Shown piece after piece: positions 52,866 to 62,803 of a stretch of DNA of 64,000 nucleotides. The notes below the pieces were generated by a model that made no database searches, had not been told where the DNA came from, and was given only the letters and a program-made list of their open reading frames with translations. Within the stretch, counting starts at the first letter, position 1, and each line of letters begins with the position of its first letter. Source of the stretch: Bacillota bacterium. Lineage in GTDB: Bacteria > Bacillota > Clostridia > Christensenellales > SZUA-584. A program made the position numbers and the translations under genes. The stretch covers positions 124,001 through 188,000 of the forward strand of contig JAEWTW010000010.1 of the NCBI GenBank assembly GCA_023397655.1. Direction: 5' to 3'.

Positions 52866-54848
52866 CTATTTCGCGAGGGACGCTTTGGCTGTAGCGACCA
52901 CGTTGTCCGTCGTGAAGCCGAACGCTTCGAACAGCTTCTTGGCGGGGCCGGAAGCGCCGAAGTGGTCCAGCGCGATGATCTCGCCCTTGAGGCCGGCGTA
53001 TTTGTGCCAGCCGAAGGACGCGCCCGCTTCCACGATAACGCGGCGGTCGATGGAATCCGGCAACACGCTCTGCTTGTACGCTTCGTCCTGCTCCTCGAAC
53101 AGATCCATACACGGCATGGAGACCACGCGGGCGGAAATGCCTTCTTCAAACAGCTTCTGCGCCGCCTGATAGCACTGCTCGACTTCGCTGCCCGTACCGA
53201 TGAGTATCACCTTCGGATCGCTGCCAAAGTCCTTGAGCACATAAGCGCCCTTGTGTGCCGCTGCGCCTGTTTCGTCGTAAAGCGGCAGTGTCTGGCGGGT
53301 GAGCGCGATGACGGACGGGCCCTTGGCCTTGAGCGCGAACAGGTAGGCCGCAGCCGTTTCCTTGGAGTCTGCCGGACGCCACATATAGGTATTGGGCGTG
53401 GCGCGCATGCAGGCCAGCTGCTCGATGGGCTGGTGCGTGGGGCCGTCTTCGCCGACGCCGATGGAATCGTGCGTCATCACGTATATCACCGGCAGGCCCA
53501 TCAGAGCGGACATGCGGACGGCGTTTTTCAGGTAGTCCGTGAACACGAAGAACGTGGCCACGTACGGGATGATGCCGCCGTGCAGCGCCTGGCCGTTGGC
53601 AATGGCCGCCATCGCGAACTCGCGGATGCCATAGTGAATGTTCGGGCCTTCGGGCGTTTCGGGGGAGAAGTAAGCCTTGCCCTTCAGGACAGAGTTGTTG
53701 GAGGGACCTAAGTCCGCGCTGCCGCCGAACAGGCCGGGCAGCTTATCCGCCAGCTTGTTGAGCACGGCGCCGGAAGACTGGCGCGTGGCCAGCGGCTTGT
53801 CGAACTCGTAAAGCGACGGATCGGAAAGGACGCTGGAATCCACAGGATTAAAGCACTTGTCCCACAGCGCCGCCATGTCGGGGAACGCCTTGCGGTATGC
53901 CGCGAACAGCTGGTTCCATTTTTCTTCCTCGGCGTCGTAAGCCTTCTGGCGCTCGGCAGCGGCGGCTTTCACTTCGTCCGGTACGACGAAGCTGCCTTCA
54001 AACTCCCAGCCCAGCGTGGATTTAAGCAGTGCGATGTTCTCGTCGCCCAGCGGTGAGCCGTGGCAGGACGCTTTGCCCTGCACGGCGGGGCAGCCATAGC
54101 CGATGTCCGTTTTGATGATGATGATGGACGGCTTGCCCTTCTCGGCTTTCGCCATGGAGATGGCTTTGTCGATCTGGCCGACATCCTCGTTGCCGTCGCC
54201 GACGTGCAGCACCTGCCAGCCGTAGGCTTCGAAGCGCTTGGCCACATCTTCATCAAAAGCGAAGTCTGTTTCGCCCTCTATCGTGATCTTGTTGCGGTCA
54301 TACAGCAGAATGAGCTTGCCGAGCTTCAGCGTGCCGGCCAGCGAGCAGGCTTCGGACGCGACGCCTTCCATCAGGCAGCCGTCGCCTGTCAGTGCATAGG
54401 TGTAATGGTCCACAACGTTGTAGCCGTCCTTGTTGAACATGGCGGCGAGATGCGCCTCGGACATCGCCATGCCGACGGCGTTCGCGATACCCTGGCCCAA
54501 GGGGCCGGTGGTGGTCTCAATGCCGGGCAGGTGGCCGTATTCCGGATGGCCGGCTGCGCCGGAACCGTATTGACGGAAATTTTTCAGGTCATCGATGGTG
54601 ACGCCATAGCCAAAGACGTGCAGCAGCGAATAGAGCAGCATGGAGCCATGGCCCGCGGAGAGCACAAAACGGTCTCTGTCCGGCCATTTGGGGCTCTTGG
54701 GGTTGTGCTTCAGATGCCGCGCCCAAAGCGTGTACGCCATCGGCGCCGCGCCCAGCGGCAGACCCGGGTGCCCGCTGTTGGCTTTCTGCACACCTTCCGC
54801 CGCAAGTATGCGCACGGTGTTGATGGACAGCTTGTCAATATTGTTCAT
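52866..54848 (-). CDS. tkt: Transketolase
   Basis: A 660-residue full-length transketolase: SGHPGLPLGAAPM, the thiamine-diphosphate motif GDGCLMEG followed by LILLYDRNKITIEG, FFVFTDYLKNAVRMSAL, THDSIGVGEDGPTHQP. It moves two-carbon units in the pentose phosphate pathway. The start at 54848 follows GAGGAGG; a frame from 54863 adds five residues over that site. No other pentose-phosphate gene is adjacent. Confidence 0.96.
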   Translation of the reverse strand: MNNIDKLSINTVRILAAEGVQKANSGHPGLPLGAAPMAYTLWARHLKHNPKSPKWPDRDRFVLSAGHGSMLLYSLLHVFGYGVTIDDLKNFRQYGSGAAGHPEYGHLPGIETTTGPLGQGIANAVGMAMSEAHLAAMFNKDGYNVVDHYTYALTGDGCLMEGVASEACSLAGTLKLGKLILLYDRNKITIEGETDFAFDEDVAKRFEAYGWQVLHVGDGNEDVGQIDKAISMAKAEKGKPSIIIIKTDIGYGCPAVQGKASCHGSPLGDENIALLKSTLGWEFEGSFVVPDEVKAAAAERQKAYDAEEEKWNQLFAAYRKAFPDMAALWDKCFNPVDSSVLSDPSLYEFDKPLATRQSSGAVLNKLADKLPGLFGGSADLGPSNNSVLKGKAYFSPETPEGPNIHYGIREFAMAAIANGQALHGGIIPYVATFFVFTDYLKNAVRMSALMGLPVIYVMTHDSIGVGEDGPTHQPIEQLACMRATPNTYMWRPADSKETAAAYLFALKAKGPSVIALTRQTLPLYDETGAAAHKGAYVLKDFGSDPKVILIGTGSEVEQCYQAAQKLFEEGISARVVSMPCMDLFEEQDEAYKQSVLPDSIDRRVIVEAGASFGWHKYAGLKGEIIALDHFGASGPAKKLFEAFGFTTDNVVATAKASLAK

Positions 54849-55132
54849 AAACTTCCTCCTCATATTATAACCGCCCGCCGCCGTGGGATGATCCTGACGC
54901 GTCGGCTTTTTATCTGTGTGTATTAAAAAACACCAACAGCACCATTATAGTGAATGGAAATGCGATACACAATAGCAAAACGAGGAATTGAGAGTTTGTG
55001 CGGAAAAATGGGGACGAATTCCGCGGAATCACGAGGAGTGCGCAAGAGGAGCCTGCCAGAACGGCACACGCAAGCAAGAAGCGGAGGTGAAATCCATAAT
55101 GTCGCGCGCTTCGTCGTATCGGGATCAGTGGT

Positions 55133-55825
55133 TTACCGGCGGCGGCCTGACAGCATCGCGAAGCGCAGCACGTTGAGCAGCGCGACCAGCGTGGCTGCGA
55201 CGTAGGTGAGCGCGGCGGCATTCAGCATCTTGCGCGCGCCGTACAGTTCATCATCAGTCAGCAGATTCTGCGCGGAGAGCGCGGCCATCGCACGGCGGGA
55301 GGCGTTGTATTCCACGGGCAGCGTGACCACCTGAAAAACGAATATGCCGAGAAAGATGTAGACCACGATGGATATAATGTTGGAGTATCCCAGCAGCAAA
55401 CCGAATATCAGCAGCGGCCACAGCAGATAGGACGCGAAGCTGACGACGGGCGCGAGCAGGCTGCGGATGCGCAGCGGGAAATAGCCCGCACCGTGCTGCA
55501 GCGCGTGGCCTGATTCGTGCGCGGCGATCGCGACGGCGGCCACTGAGCTGCCCGCGTAGTTGGCTTCAGACAGGTTGAGCGTGCGCTTTATCGGGTTGTA
55601 GTTGTCGGAAAGCCGGCCCTGCTGCGCGCTGATCTGCACGTTCTGCAGCCCGCTGGCGAAGAGTATGCGCGAGGCCATCTCGTGGCCGGTGATGCCGCTC
55701 ATCACTGGCATTTTGGAATAGTTGCTGTACGAACGGTTCACTTTGGACTGTGCCCAGATGGCGACGATGATGCCGGGAATCATCAGCAGCATCGTCCAGT
55801 CCCAGTATAAATACGAATATATCAT
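55133..55825 (-). CDS. Zinc metallopeptidase of the YugP family
   Basis: A 230-residue membrane protein with the metal motif HESGH (AIAAHESGHALQHG) and distal PVEYNASRRAM. Hydrophobic segments lie at the N-terminus, around 130-175 and near the C-terminus. The family is common in Firmicutes; its substrate is unknown. The start overlaps the Gx-transporter stop by 4 bases. Confidence 0.9.
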   Translation of the reverse strand: MIYSYLYWDWTMLLMIPGIIVAIWAQSKVNRSYSNYSKMPVMSGITGHEMASRILFASGLQNVQISAQQGRLSDNYNPIKRTLNLSEANYAGSSVAAVAIAAHESGHALQHGAGYFPLRIRSLLAPVVSFASYLLWPLLIFGLLLGYSNIISIVVYIFLGIFVFQVVTLPVEYNASRRAMAALSAQNLLTDDELYGARKMLNAAALTYVAATLVALLNVLRFAMLSGRRR

Positions 55826-56391
55826 CTGACACCTCCCGGATCTGTTTGTAGTTTATGCGGCGCACGCTCTTTGATATTCAAAGCGCCGGCCGCGCGCGTG
55901 AACGTGGTGTGCGCAACAATGCCGGTGATGGTGCCGGACACCGCGCCCACCGCGATCAGCACGAACGCGTAGTAAAACAAATTTGTTTCGCCCGTCAGCA
56001 GCACGGCGACGCATACCTGCGATATGTTGTGCGTGACTGCGCCGATCATTGATATGCCGACGAGGCTGAGCGGTTTGACAAAACGCATTGCCGCCGCCAT
56101 CATCAGTATGCTGAGCAGCGCGCCGGGCGCGGAATACAGGAACATGCCGAGGCCGCCTGAGAACAGCGCTGCAAGGAACGTCCGCAGCAGGCCGACGACC
56201 AGCGCGGAGGGCACCGAAAAATAGGTCAGTATGAACATCGATATGATGTTGGCAAGGCCCAGCTTTACGCCGGGGATGGGCAGCGGTATCAGCGCGCCCA
56301 GCATGTTTTCCACCACGGCGAGCACCAGCGATATGGCGAGCAGTGCGGAAAGTGTGGCGATACGGCGGGCCGACATGGTGTTATTCCGCAA
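55822..56391 (-). CDS. Gx transporter family membrane protein (HepS-I-like)
   Basis: A 189-residue, five- to six-helix protein: LALVVENMLGALIPLPIPGV, GLANIISMFILTYFS, GGLGMFLYSAPGALLS. Matches the Gx-transporter/heptaprenyl-diphosphate-synthase-component-I family, which is ECF S-component-like. AGGAGGTGG lies 7 bases before TTG 56391, favouring this start; ATG 56376 is the alternative. Overlaps the NusG-II gene. Confidence 0.85.
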   Translation of the reverse strand: MRNNTMSARRIATLSALLAISLVLAVVENMLGALIPLPIPGVKLGLANIISMFILTYFSVPSALVVGLLRTFLAALFSGGLGMFLYSAPGALLSILMMAAAMRFVKPLSLVGISMIGAVTHNISQVCVAVLLTGETNLFYYAFVLIAVGAVSGTITGIVAHTTFTRAAGALNIKERAPHKLQTDPGGVR

Positions 56392-56749
56392 TGGTATCCA
56401 CCTCCTGCTGAGCGCCCGCCGCCCCTTCGATGGTGACGGACACGTGGTTGGGCAGGCAGGCCGCGCTGGAGCCGGGGCTCTTCAGCCAGCCGGCATGGAT
56501 GCATTCCTTGCCGGGGCAGTCCGACTCGATGAACGCGATAGCCCCTTCTTTGATTTGCAGCAGGACGTCACCCACCCAGAAGGTCTGGTCCACGCCAAGG
56601 TCCACGCGCCGGGCGACGTTACCGTCCAGCCGCACCACGGCGGTATCACCCGCAGCGCCCGCGCCGGACATGGCAAAAATGCCCGTCGCCGCAATGGCGA
56701 TGAGCAGTATGAAAAGGACAATATCCGCTTTTTTGATGATGTGTTTCAT
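56381..56749 (-). CDS. NusG domain II-containing membrane-anchored protein
   Basis: A 122-residue protein: one N-terminal membrane helix (ADIVLFILLIAIAATGIFA), then an extracytoplasmic NusG-II fold with DCPGKECIHAGWLKSPG and ACLPNHVSVTIEG. It is often found next to Gx transporters and FMN-binding proteins, as here with the former. ATG 56749 is chosen for the usual N-terminus; a frame from 56788 adds 13 residues, and neither has a strong site. Confidence 0.85.
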   Translation of the reverse strand: MKHIIKKADIVLFILLIAIAATGIFAMSGAGAAGDTAVVRLDGNVARRVDLGVDQTFWVGDVLLQIKEGAIAFIESDCPGKECIHAGWLKSPGSSAACLPNHVSVTIEGAAGAQQEVDTIAE

Positions 56750-56957
56750 TCGACCGTAACAATACTCTTTCCCGGGTTTCAACTTCATGCCCGCAGCGCC
56801 ATGCCATCATATATCAGTACACTTGATGCATCCACTATTAATATTTCTTAGCATTATTATAAAGTCTGGCTGCATCCGGTGCAATATTTACGCGATGTAA
56901 ATAGTCCTGATATAAGGGAAGAATTGTTGAATAAAATGTGAACATTGTTTTCGCTCA

Positions 56958-56986
56958 TTGACTTGGGCACCCAAATCGGATAATGT
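56958..56986 (+). promoter_or_regulatory. Promoter of the TetR-ABC operon
   Basis: TTGACT (56958-56963), 17 bases, TAATGT (56981-56986). Confidence 0.7.
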
Positions 56987-57004
56987 AAGTAAGCACTTAC
57001 TTAC
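56985..57004. promoter_or_regulatory. TetR-type operator
   Basis: GTAAGTAAG-CA-CTTACTTAC is a perfect 9-bp inverted repeat. It overlaps the -10 box and ends 15 bases before the tetR start, so it fits autorepression. Confidence 0.8.
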
Positions 57005-57019
57005 TAAGGCGGTGGAGAG

Positions 57020-57583
57020 ATGGGAACAAAAGAGAAAATAATGGAAGCCGCGCGCGAGCTGTTTGAACAAAAAGGGTTTGCGGCAGCCACGACTAAGGAG
57101 ATAGCCGCGCTGGCTGGCGTGTCAGAGGTGACGCTGTTCCGGCATTTCGAGTCGAAAAGGAGTTTGTTCAATGAAACACTGCACGGCTGCCTGCACCCTT
57201 ACACGGTGGAGGATTATCTGAAACACGGCGTGACGTATGATCTGCGGACAGATTTGAAGCATATTGGCTACGATATGCTGAATACATACAAGAAGAATGC
57301 ACCGCTGATACGGATGGTGATGCGTGACAAAGTCCGTGAATCCCCGCCGGAGCGGGACGCGCGCAAGAATGAGCAGCATGCGCTGCACAGTTTGCTGAGG
57401 TATTTCACGGCGATGCAGGAGGCAGGGCACTTAAACGCCGAGCCCGAAATGGCGATGAAGCTCTATACCACCAACATCATGGGGCACTTTTTCAGAGGGA
57501 TGCACGGAATGGCGCCCGACGAGAAGGACGACAGGTATTTTGACTGGATGCTGGATAAGATTATCAGTATTCTGGAGAAATAA
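57020..57583 (+). CDS. TetR/AcrR-family repressor of the ABC exporter
   Basis: A 187-residue TetR protein: IMEAARELFEQKGFAAATTKEIAALAGVSEVTLFRHFESKRSLF, then a helical ligand domain. It precedes the ABC pair by 33 bases on the same strand and has its own operator (56985-57004), so efflux is probably induced by the drug or metabolite it binds. Confidence 0.93.
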   Translation: MGTKEKIMEAARELFEQKGFAAATTKEIAALAGVSEVTLFRHFESKRSLFNETLHGCLHPYTVEDYLKHGVTYDLRTDLKHIGYDMLNTYKKNAPLIRMVMRDKVRESPPERDARKNEQHALHSLLRYFTAMQEAGHLNAEPEMAMKLYTTNIMGHFFRGMHGMAPDEKDDRYFDWMLDKIISILEK

Positions 57584-57616
57584 AGATTTTCAATTTCAAT
57601 GGAGAAAGGATAGTTT

Positions 57617-59344
57617 ATGGGTAAGCTTTTTAAGTATTTGAAGCCCTACAGATGGCAGGCTCTGATCGTGGTGCTGCTGACCACGGTGCAGGCGCTCTCC
57701 CAGCTTTATCTGCCCAACCTCATGTCCGACATTGTGAACAAGGGCGTGGTGGGCAAGGACATCAGCTTCATCATTCAGACGGGACTGGTGATGCTGGGAT
57801 ACACATTGATCGTGACAGTGTGCACGGTGCTGGCACGGCTTTTTTCGTCCAGAACGGCTGTCGGGTTCGCGAAGGACATCCGGCGGGATATTTTCAAAAC
57901 GGTGGAGGGCTACTCGCTGGGCGAGTTTGACAAGATCGGCACCGCGTCGCTGATTACGCGGTCCACCAACGATGTGACGCAGATCATGAACGTGATGGTG
58001 ATGATACTCTCGATGCTGCTGGCCGCGCCCATTACGGCGGCGGGCGGCATCGTGATGGCGCTGCAGAAGGACGCTGGGCTCTCGTGGCTGATCGTGGTCA
58101 TCATCGTGCTGATGTCGGCGGTGATACTCGCGATCGCTCTCAAGGTGATGCCGCTGTTCAAGTCGCTGCAGAAGAAGATAGACCGGGTGAACCTGGTGCT
58201 GCGCGAGAACCTGACCGGCATGCGCGTGATCCGCGCGTTCAACAAGACGCAGTTTGAACAGGCGCGGTTTGATGAGGCCAATGCCGACCTGACCAATACG
58301 TCCGTCGCGGCACACCGCTGGATGAGCCTGATGTTTCCATCCATCATGATAGTGCTGAACCTCGCAACGGTGGCGGTGCTGTGGTTCGGCGGGCATCTGG
58401 TGGATACAGGTGCGACGCAGGTGGGCGATCTGATGGCGTTTCAGCAGTACGTGATGCAGGTGATGTTCGCGCTGATCATGGCGACGATGATGTTTGTCAT
58501 GCTGCCTCGGGCGCAGGCGTCCGCCGAGCGCATCAATGAAATATTCGCGCTGGAATCCAGCGTGAAGGACAACACGGATAAAGCGCCCGAGACGGCGATC
58601 AAGGGACAGGTGGAGTTCAATAACGTCAGCTTCAGCTACCATGGCGCGCAGGAACCTGCGATATCCGGCATTTCGTTTTTGGCGAAGCCGGGCGAGGTGA
58701 CGGCGATCATCGGCAGCACGGGCTCCGGCAAGTCGACGCTGGTGAAGCTGATACCGCGGTTTTACGACACGGGTGAAGGCCAGGTGCTGGTGGACGGCGT
58801 AAATGTCAAGGATTACCCGCAGGAGGCACTGCGCCAGCTCATCGGCTTCGTGCCGCAGAAGGTGAGTCTGGTCTCCGGCACCATCGCCAGCAACATTCGA
58901 TATGGTAAGGAGGACGCGACGGACGAGGAGATAAAAGCCGCGCTGCACACCGCACAGGCGGAGGAGTTCGTGTCCGGGCTGGAGGAAGGTATAGAAGCGC
59001 CGGTGGCGCAGGACGGCACCAACTTCTCGGGCGGCCAGAAGCAGCGGCTGTCCATTGCGCGGGCGCTGGTCAGAAACCCTGAGGTGTATATATTCGACGA
59101 CAGCTTCTCCGCGCTGGACTTCAAGACGGACGCGAAGCTGCGGCAGGCGCTGGCGGCAAAGACCACGGACGCGACGGTCATCATCGTTGCGCAGCGGGTG
59201 AGCACCGTGATGAATGCGGACAACATCATCGTACTGGATGAGGGAAGGATAGCCGGGCAGGGACGGCATAAGGAGTTAATGAGCAGCTGTGAGACGTATC
59301 GCGAGATCGTGTCGTCGCAGCTGGGTCTGGAGGAACTGGCATGA
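57617..59344 (+). CDS. Heterodimeric ABC exporter, half A (degenerate site)
   Basis: A 575-residue half transporter: six-helix membrane domain, then an ATPase domain with GSTGSGKST, NFSGGQKQR and Walker B VYIFDDSFSALD. The residue after Walker B is Asp instead of the catalytic Glu, as in the non-hydrolysing site of BmrC/TM287-type heterodimers. Overlaps half B by 4 bases. Confidence 0.93.
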   Translation: MGKLFKYLKPYRWQALIVVLLTTVQALSQLYLPNLMSDIVNKGVVGKDISFIIQTGLVMLGYTLIVTVCTVLARLFSSRTAVGFAKDIRRDIFKTVEGYSLGEFDKIGTASLITRSTNDVTQIMNVMVMILSMLLAAPITAAGGIVMALQKDAGLSWLIVVIIVLMSAVILAIALKVMPLFKSLQKKIDRVNLVLRENLTGMRVIRAFNKTQFEQARFDEANADLTNTSVAAHRWMSLMFPSIMIVLNLATVAVLWFGGHLVDTGATQVGDLMAFQQYVMQVMFALIMATMMFVMLPRAQASAERINEIFALESSVKDNTDKAPETAIKGQVEFNNVSFSYHGAQEPAISGISFLAKPGEVTAIIGSTGSGKSTLVKLIPRFYDTGEGQVLVDGVNVKDYPQEALRQLIGFVPQKVSLVSGTIASNIRYGKEDATDEEIKAALHTAQAEEFVSGLEEGIEAPVAQDGTNFSGGQKQRLSIARALVRNPEVYIFDDSFSALDFKTDAKLRQALAAKTTDATVIIVAQRVSTVMNADNIIVLDEGRIAGQGRHKELMSSCETYREIVSSQLGLEELA

Positions 59345-61392
59345 GTGAGACGAATAAAAATACGGGCAGCAAGGGAATGCCGATGGGCAGAGGCCGCGGC
59401 GGACGCGGCCCCGGCGGGCCGGGCGGACACGGCCAAGGTATGCCGGTGGAGAAGGCGAAGAACTTCAAGTCGGGATTTGTCCGGCTGATGAAGTATCTCA
59501 CGCTGCACAAGGTGGCGCTGGCCATTGTGATCGTCACGGCGATCGGCAGCGCGGTGTTTTCGATATTCGGCCCGAAGATACTGGGCCGGGCGACGACGGA
59601 GCTGTTTGCGCCGATGTCAGCCAAGGTGGAGGCGTTTACAGAGCTTGAGGAGATACTGCCCGCGGACGTGGTTGATCAGATCAGCAGCGGAGAAATACCG
59701 CAGGACGAGATCATGTCGGTGATTCAGCAGAACGTGGACATGACGAAGCCGGAAAATGTGGCAATATTACAGGAGACGTACCAGAAGTTTCAGGCAGCCA
59801 GTGAACAAAGAATAGATTTCGCTAAGATCGGCGGTATACTGCTGACGGTTATCATACTGTATCTGATCAGCGGGCTGTTCACCTTCCTGATGAACTTCGT
59901 GATGGCGAAAACGTCGCAGCAGGTGGTATACGACATGCGGCGGCAGGTGGACGAGAAGCTCAGCAGGCTGCCGCTCAAGTACTTTGACGGCCGTACGCAC
60001 GGCGAGATACTGTCCCGCGTGACCAACGATATCGACACGATCTCCACCACGCTCTCGCAGGGGCTGACGCAGGTGATCTCCTCTGTGGTGATGCTGGTGG
60101 GCATACTGGTGATGATGTTCACCATATCGTGGGTGATCACGCTGGTGGCACTGGTGGCGCTGCCGATGAGCTTCATACTGATACAGATCATCGTGAAGCG
60201 TTCGCAGAAGTTCTTCAAGGGGCAGCAGCAGGAGATCGGCCATGTGAACGGCCACGTGGAAGAGATGTATGGCGCGCACACGGTGGTGAAGGCGTTCGGC
60301 AAGGAATCGGAAAGCGTTGCGAAGTTTGACGAGATCAACGAACGGCTGTACACGGTGGGCTGGAAGGCGCAGTTTCTCTCTGGCATCATGATGCCGCTGA
60401 TGAACTTCGTCAGTAATCTGATATATGTGGTGGTATGCGCGGTGGGCGGCATCATGGTCATCAACGGCCAGATCACCATCGGCGACGTGCAGGCATTCAT
60501 CCAGTATTCACGGCAGTTCACACAGCCGCTGATGCAGGTGGCACAGATCGCCAATACGCTGCAGTCTACCGTGGCCGCGGCGGAGCGCGTGTTCGAGGTG
60601 CTGGACGAGGAGGAGATGCCCGCGGACAGCCACGACAACGTGATTGAGTTTCCCAAGGGCGCTGTGCAGTTCGACCATGTGTCGTTCGGCTACAACCCGG
60701 GCGTGACCATCATCAAGGATATGAACCTCACCGTGAAGCCGGGCGACGTGGTGGCCATTGTGGGGCCGACGGGCGCAGGCAAGACGACGCTGGTGAACCT
60801 GTTGATGCGTTTCTACGACGTGGACGAGGGCAGCATTTTGGTGGATGGTGTGGACATTCGCACGCTGCCGCGGGAGGATTTGCGCAAGGAGTTCGGCATG
60901 GTGCTGCAGGACACGTGGCTGTTCGGCGGCACGATATACGAGAACATCAAATACGGCAGGGCAGACGCGACGGACGAGGAGATTTACCGCGCGGCAAAGA
61001 TGGCGCACGCGGATCATTTCATCCGCACGCTGCCGGACGGCTATGATACGGTGCTGAACGAGGAAGCGTCCAACATATCGCAGGGGCAGCGGCAGCTGAT
61101 CACCATTGCGCGCGCATTGCTGGCCGACCCGCCGGTGCTGATACTGGACGAGGCAACGAGCAGTGTGGATACGCGTACCGAGGCGTACATTCAGAATGCG
61201 ATGATCGCGCTGATGAAGGGGCGCACCAACTTTGTGATCGCGCACCGGCTGTCCACAATTCGCAATGCGTCCACGATACTCGTGATGAACGAGGGGCGCA
61301 TCATCGAGCAGGGCAACCACGCACAGCTGATGGCACAGAACGGGTTCTACGCCGATCTGTACAACAGCCAGTTCGCGGGAGCGGCGGTGTAA
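59341..61392 (+). CDS. Heterodimeric ABC exporter, half B (catalytic)
   Basis: A 683-residue half transporter. A Gly/Arg-rich N-terminal tail (GRGRGGRGPGGPGGHGQG) precedes the membrane domain, which has a ~90-residue insertion between the first two helices (PADVVDQISSGEI). ATPase motifs are GPTGAGKTT, NISQGQRQL (signature S-Q instead of S-G) and canonical VLILDEATSSVD. Works with half A, probably exporting a drug or lipid. Confidence 0.93.
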   Translation: MSETNKNTGSKGMPMGRGRGGRGPGGPGGHGQGMPVEKAKNFKSGFVRLMKYLTLHKVALAIVIVTAIGSAVFSIFGPKILGRATTELFAPMSAKVEAFTELEEILPADVVDQISSGEIPQDEIMSVIQQNVDMTKPENVAILQETYQKFQAASEQRIDFAKIGGILLTVIILYLISGLFTFLMNFVMAKTSQQVVYDMRRQVDEKLSRLPLKYFDGRTHGEILSRVTNDIDTISTTLSQGLTQVISSVVMLVGILVMMFTISWVITLVALVALPMSFILIQIIVKRSQKFFKGQQQEIGHVNGHVEEMYGAHTVVKAFGKESESVAKFDEINERLYTVGWKAQFLSGIMMPLMNFVSNLIYVVVCAVGGIMVINGQITIGDVQAFIQYSRQFTQPLMQVAQIANTLQSTVAAAERVFEVLDEEEMPADSHDNVIEFPKGAVQFDHVSFGYNPGVTIIKDMNLTVKPGDVVAIVGPTGAGKTTLVNLLMRFYDVDEGSILVDGVDIRTLPREDLRKEFGMVLQDTWLFGGTIYENIKYGRADATDEEIYRAAKMAHADHFIRTLPDGYDTVLNEEASNISQGQRQLITIARALLADPPVLILDEATSSVDTRTEAYIQNAMIALMKGRTNFVIAHRLSTIRNASTILVMNEGRIIEQGNHAQLMAQNGFYADLYNSQFAGAAV

Positions 61393-61481
61393 GTATAGGC
61401 AGGCTGTTCAGTCCTTCGGTGACTGCTATTGGCCGGTGACAGCCGCATACTTCAACTAATTATTAACTAAAAACTTACCTT

Positions 61482-61525
61482 AAAACGAAGAAGCGGCGTC
61501 TGATGATGCGGCTTTTTCGTTTTAA
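61482..61525 (+). terminator. Intrinsic terminator after the exporter
   Basis: AAAACGAAGAAGC pairs with GCTTTTTCGTTTT around a short loop; works in both directions. Confidence 0.7.
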
Positions 61526-61655
61526 ATGAACGGTCTTGCGTCTTGACAAGCACGGTGTTGGGGTTTTAATCTTATTGTTTGTAAACAATATGTGAAACAC
61601 GCGAGTTATTAATATTTTAGTCTCATCTTTTGTGTATGATGGTAAAGAGGTAAAC

Positions 61656-62345
61656 ATGAGGTTCTGCCAGTTTGAAACGCACTGCCACACGGCGGAAACG
61701 AGCCCGTGCGGCGTGCTGAGCGCCGCTGAGATCGTGGACGGCATGAAAGCGGCCGGTTATGCCGGTACGTTTATCACCGACCACTTTTATTCGCGGTATT
61801 TTGAGAAAGGGGCCATTGCGGATCTGCCGTGGGAAGAAAAGGCGCAGCAATACCTGTCCGGATACCGCGCAGCGAAAAAGCGCGGGGACGAAGTGGGCGT
61901 CAAGGTGTTTCTGGGGCTGGAGGTGCAGCCGGAAGATTCGCCGTTTGAGTTCCTCGTTTTCGGACCGGATGAGCAGTTTATCGTGGAAGAAGGGCCTTTT
62001 TACCGGCTGTCTACGCCCGAGTTCTACGCGAAGATGCACGAAAACGGATTTCTCGTTTTTCAGGCGCATCCGTACCGCTTCGGACTATCGCCCGAAAACC
62101 CGGCGTATTTTGACGGCATAGAGATCGTCAACGCGCAGCCGCGGAACATCAGCCGGAACAAGCTCGCTTTGAAGTTTGCTCAGGATAACGATATTATGGT
62201 GATTGCGGGCGGCGATGTGCACATGGCCGGCGACATCGGGCGGTCCGGCATCATGCTGCCGGAGGACCTGGGCAGCGCGGCGGACTTCATTGAGTTCTAT
62301 AAAAAGGTGAGAACGCCGGAACTGATCGTGACATTTGGCGTATGA
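61656..62345 (+). CDS. PHP-domain phosphoesterase
   Basis: A 229-residue PHP protein: metal ligands in FETHCHTAETSPCG, ITDHFYSRYF, FLGLEVQP, FQAHPYRFG and GGDVHM. Related to histidinol-phosphatase and PHP phosphoesterases. ATG 61656 follows AAGAGG. Substrate unknown. Confidence 0.9.
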   Translation: MRFCQFETHCHTAETSPCGVLSAAEIVDGMKAAGYAGTFITDHFYSRYFEKGAIADLPWEEKAQQYLSGYRAAKKRGDEVGVKVFLGLEVQPEDSPFEFLVFGPDEQFIVEEGPFYRLSTPEFYAKMHENGFLVFQAHPYRFGLSPENPAYFDGIEIVNAQPRNISRNKLALKFAQDNDIMVIAGGDVHMAGDIGRSGIMLPEDLGSAADFIEFYKKVRTPELIVTFGV

Positions 62346-62385
62346 GACCGGCGGGGTTACCGTGACTTTTTAAGGGGTGAAGACA

Positions 62386-62760
62386 ATGTTTGGTAGGATG
62401 TTTCTCGGGCGCAACGGTCCCGACCAGCTATCCCTGGCCATGATGCTGCTGGCAATGGTATTGAGTTTCGTGCCGTGGACATATATGTTTGTTATATCGC
62501 TGACGCTGACCGGCGTTGCGGTTTGGCGCATGTTTTCGAGGAATATTGACAAGCGTCGGCGGGAAAATTTCGTGCTGATGAAGCTGGTTAATAATATCAA
62601 AACGTGGTATTATAGGATTAATGCGCGGCGGCAGCAGAACAAACAATACAGAATATTCAAGTGTCCCCAGTGCGGCCAAAAGCTTCGGGTGCCGCGGGGC
62701 AAGGGCAAGGTCGCCATCAAGTGTTCCAAATGCGGAAACAAGCTGATAAAAACCACTTAA
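62386..62760 (+). CDS. Zinc-ribbon membrane protein
   Basis: A 124-residue protein with two membrane helices near the N-terminus (LSLAMMLLAMVLSFVPW, MFVISLTLTGVAVW). A basic linker follows, then a C-terminal zinc ribbon (FKCPQCGQKLRVPRGKG, KCSKCGNK). ATG 62386 follows AAGGGGTGA. Role unknown. Confidence 0.85.
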   Translation: MFGRMFLGRNGPDQLSLAMMLLAMVLSFVPWTYMFVISLTLTGVAVWRMFSRNIDKRRRENFVLMKLVNNIKTWYYRINARRQQNKQYRIFKCPQCGQKLRVPRGKGKVAIKCSKCGNKLIKTT

Positions 62761-62803
62761 AAGCCGCATGATGATAAAACAAATGCAAAAAAGGGGTAAG
62801 GAT

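Noticed and set aside
54910..55221. Small minus-strand protein with two hydrophobic stretches between YugP and tkt
   Set aside because: The hydrophobic part looks protein-like, but the frame begins inside yugP, has no start with a ribosome site after the yugP stop, and matches no family; kept as doubtful only.
57596..59269. 557-codon minus-strand frame
   Set aside because: It lies fully opposite the ABC exporter half A and its residues are dominated by Arg/His/Gln; no domain is recognisable.
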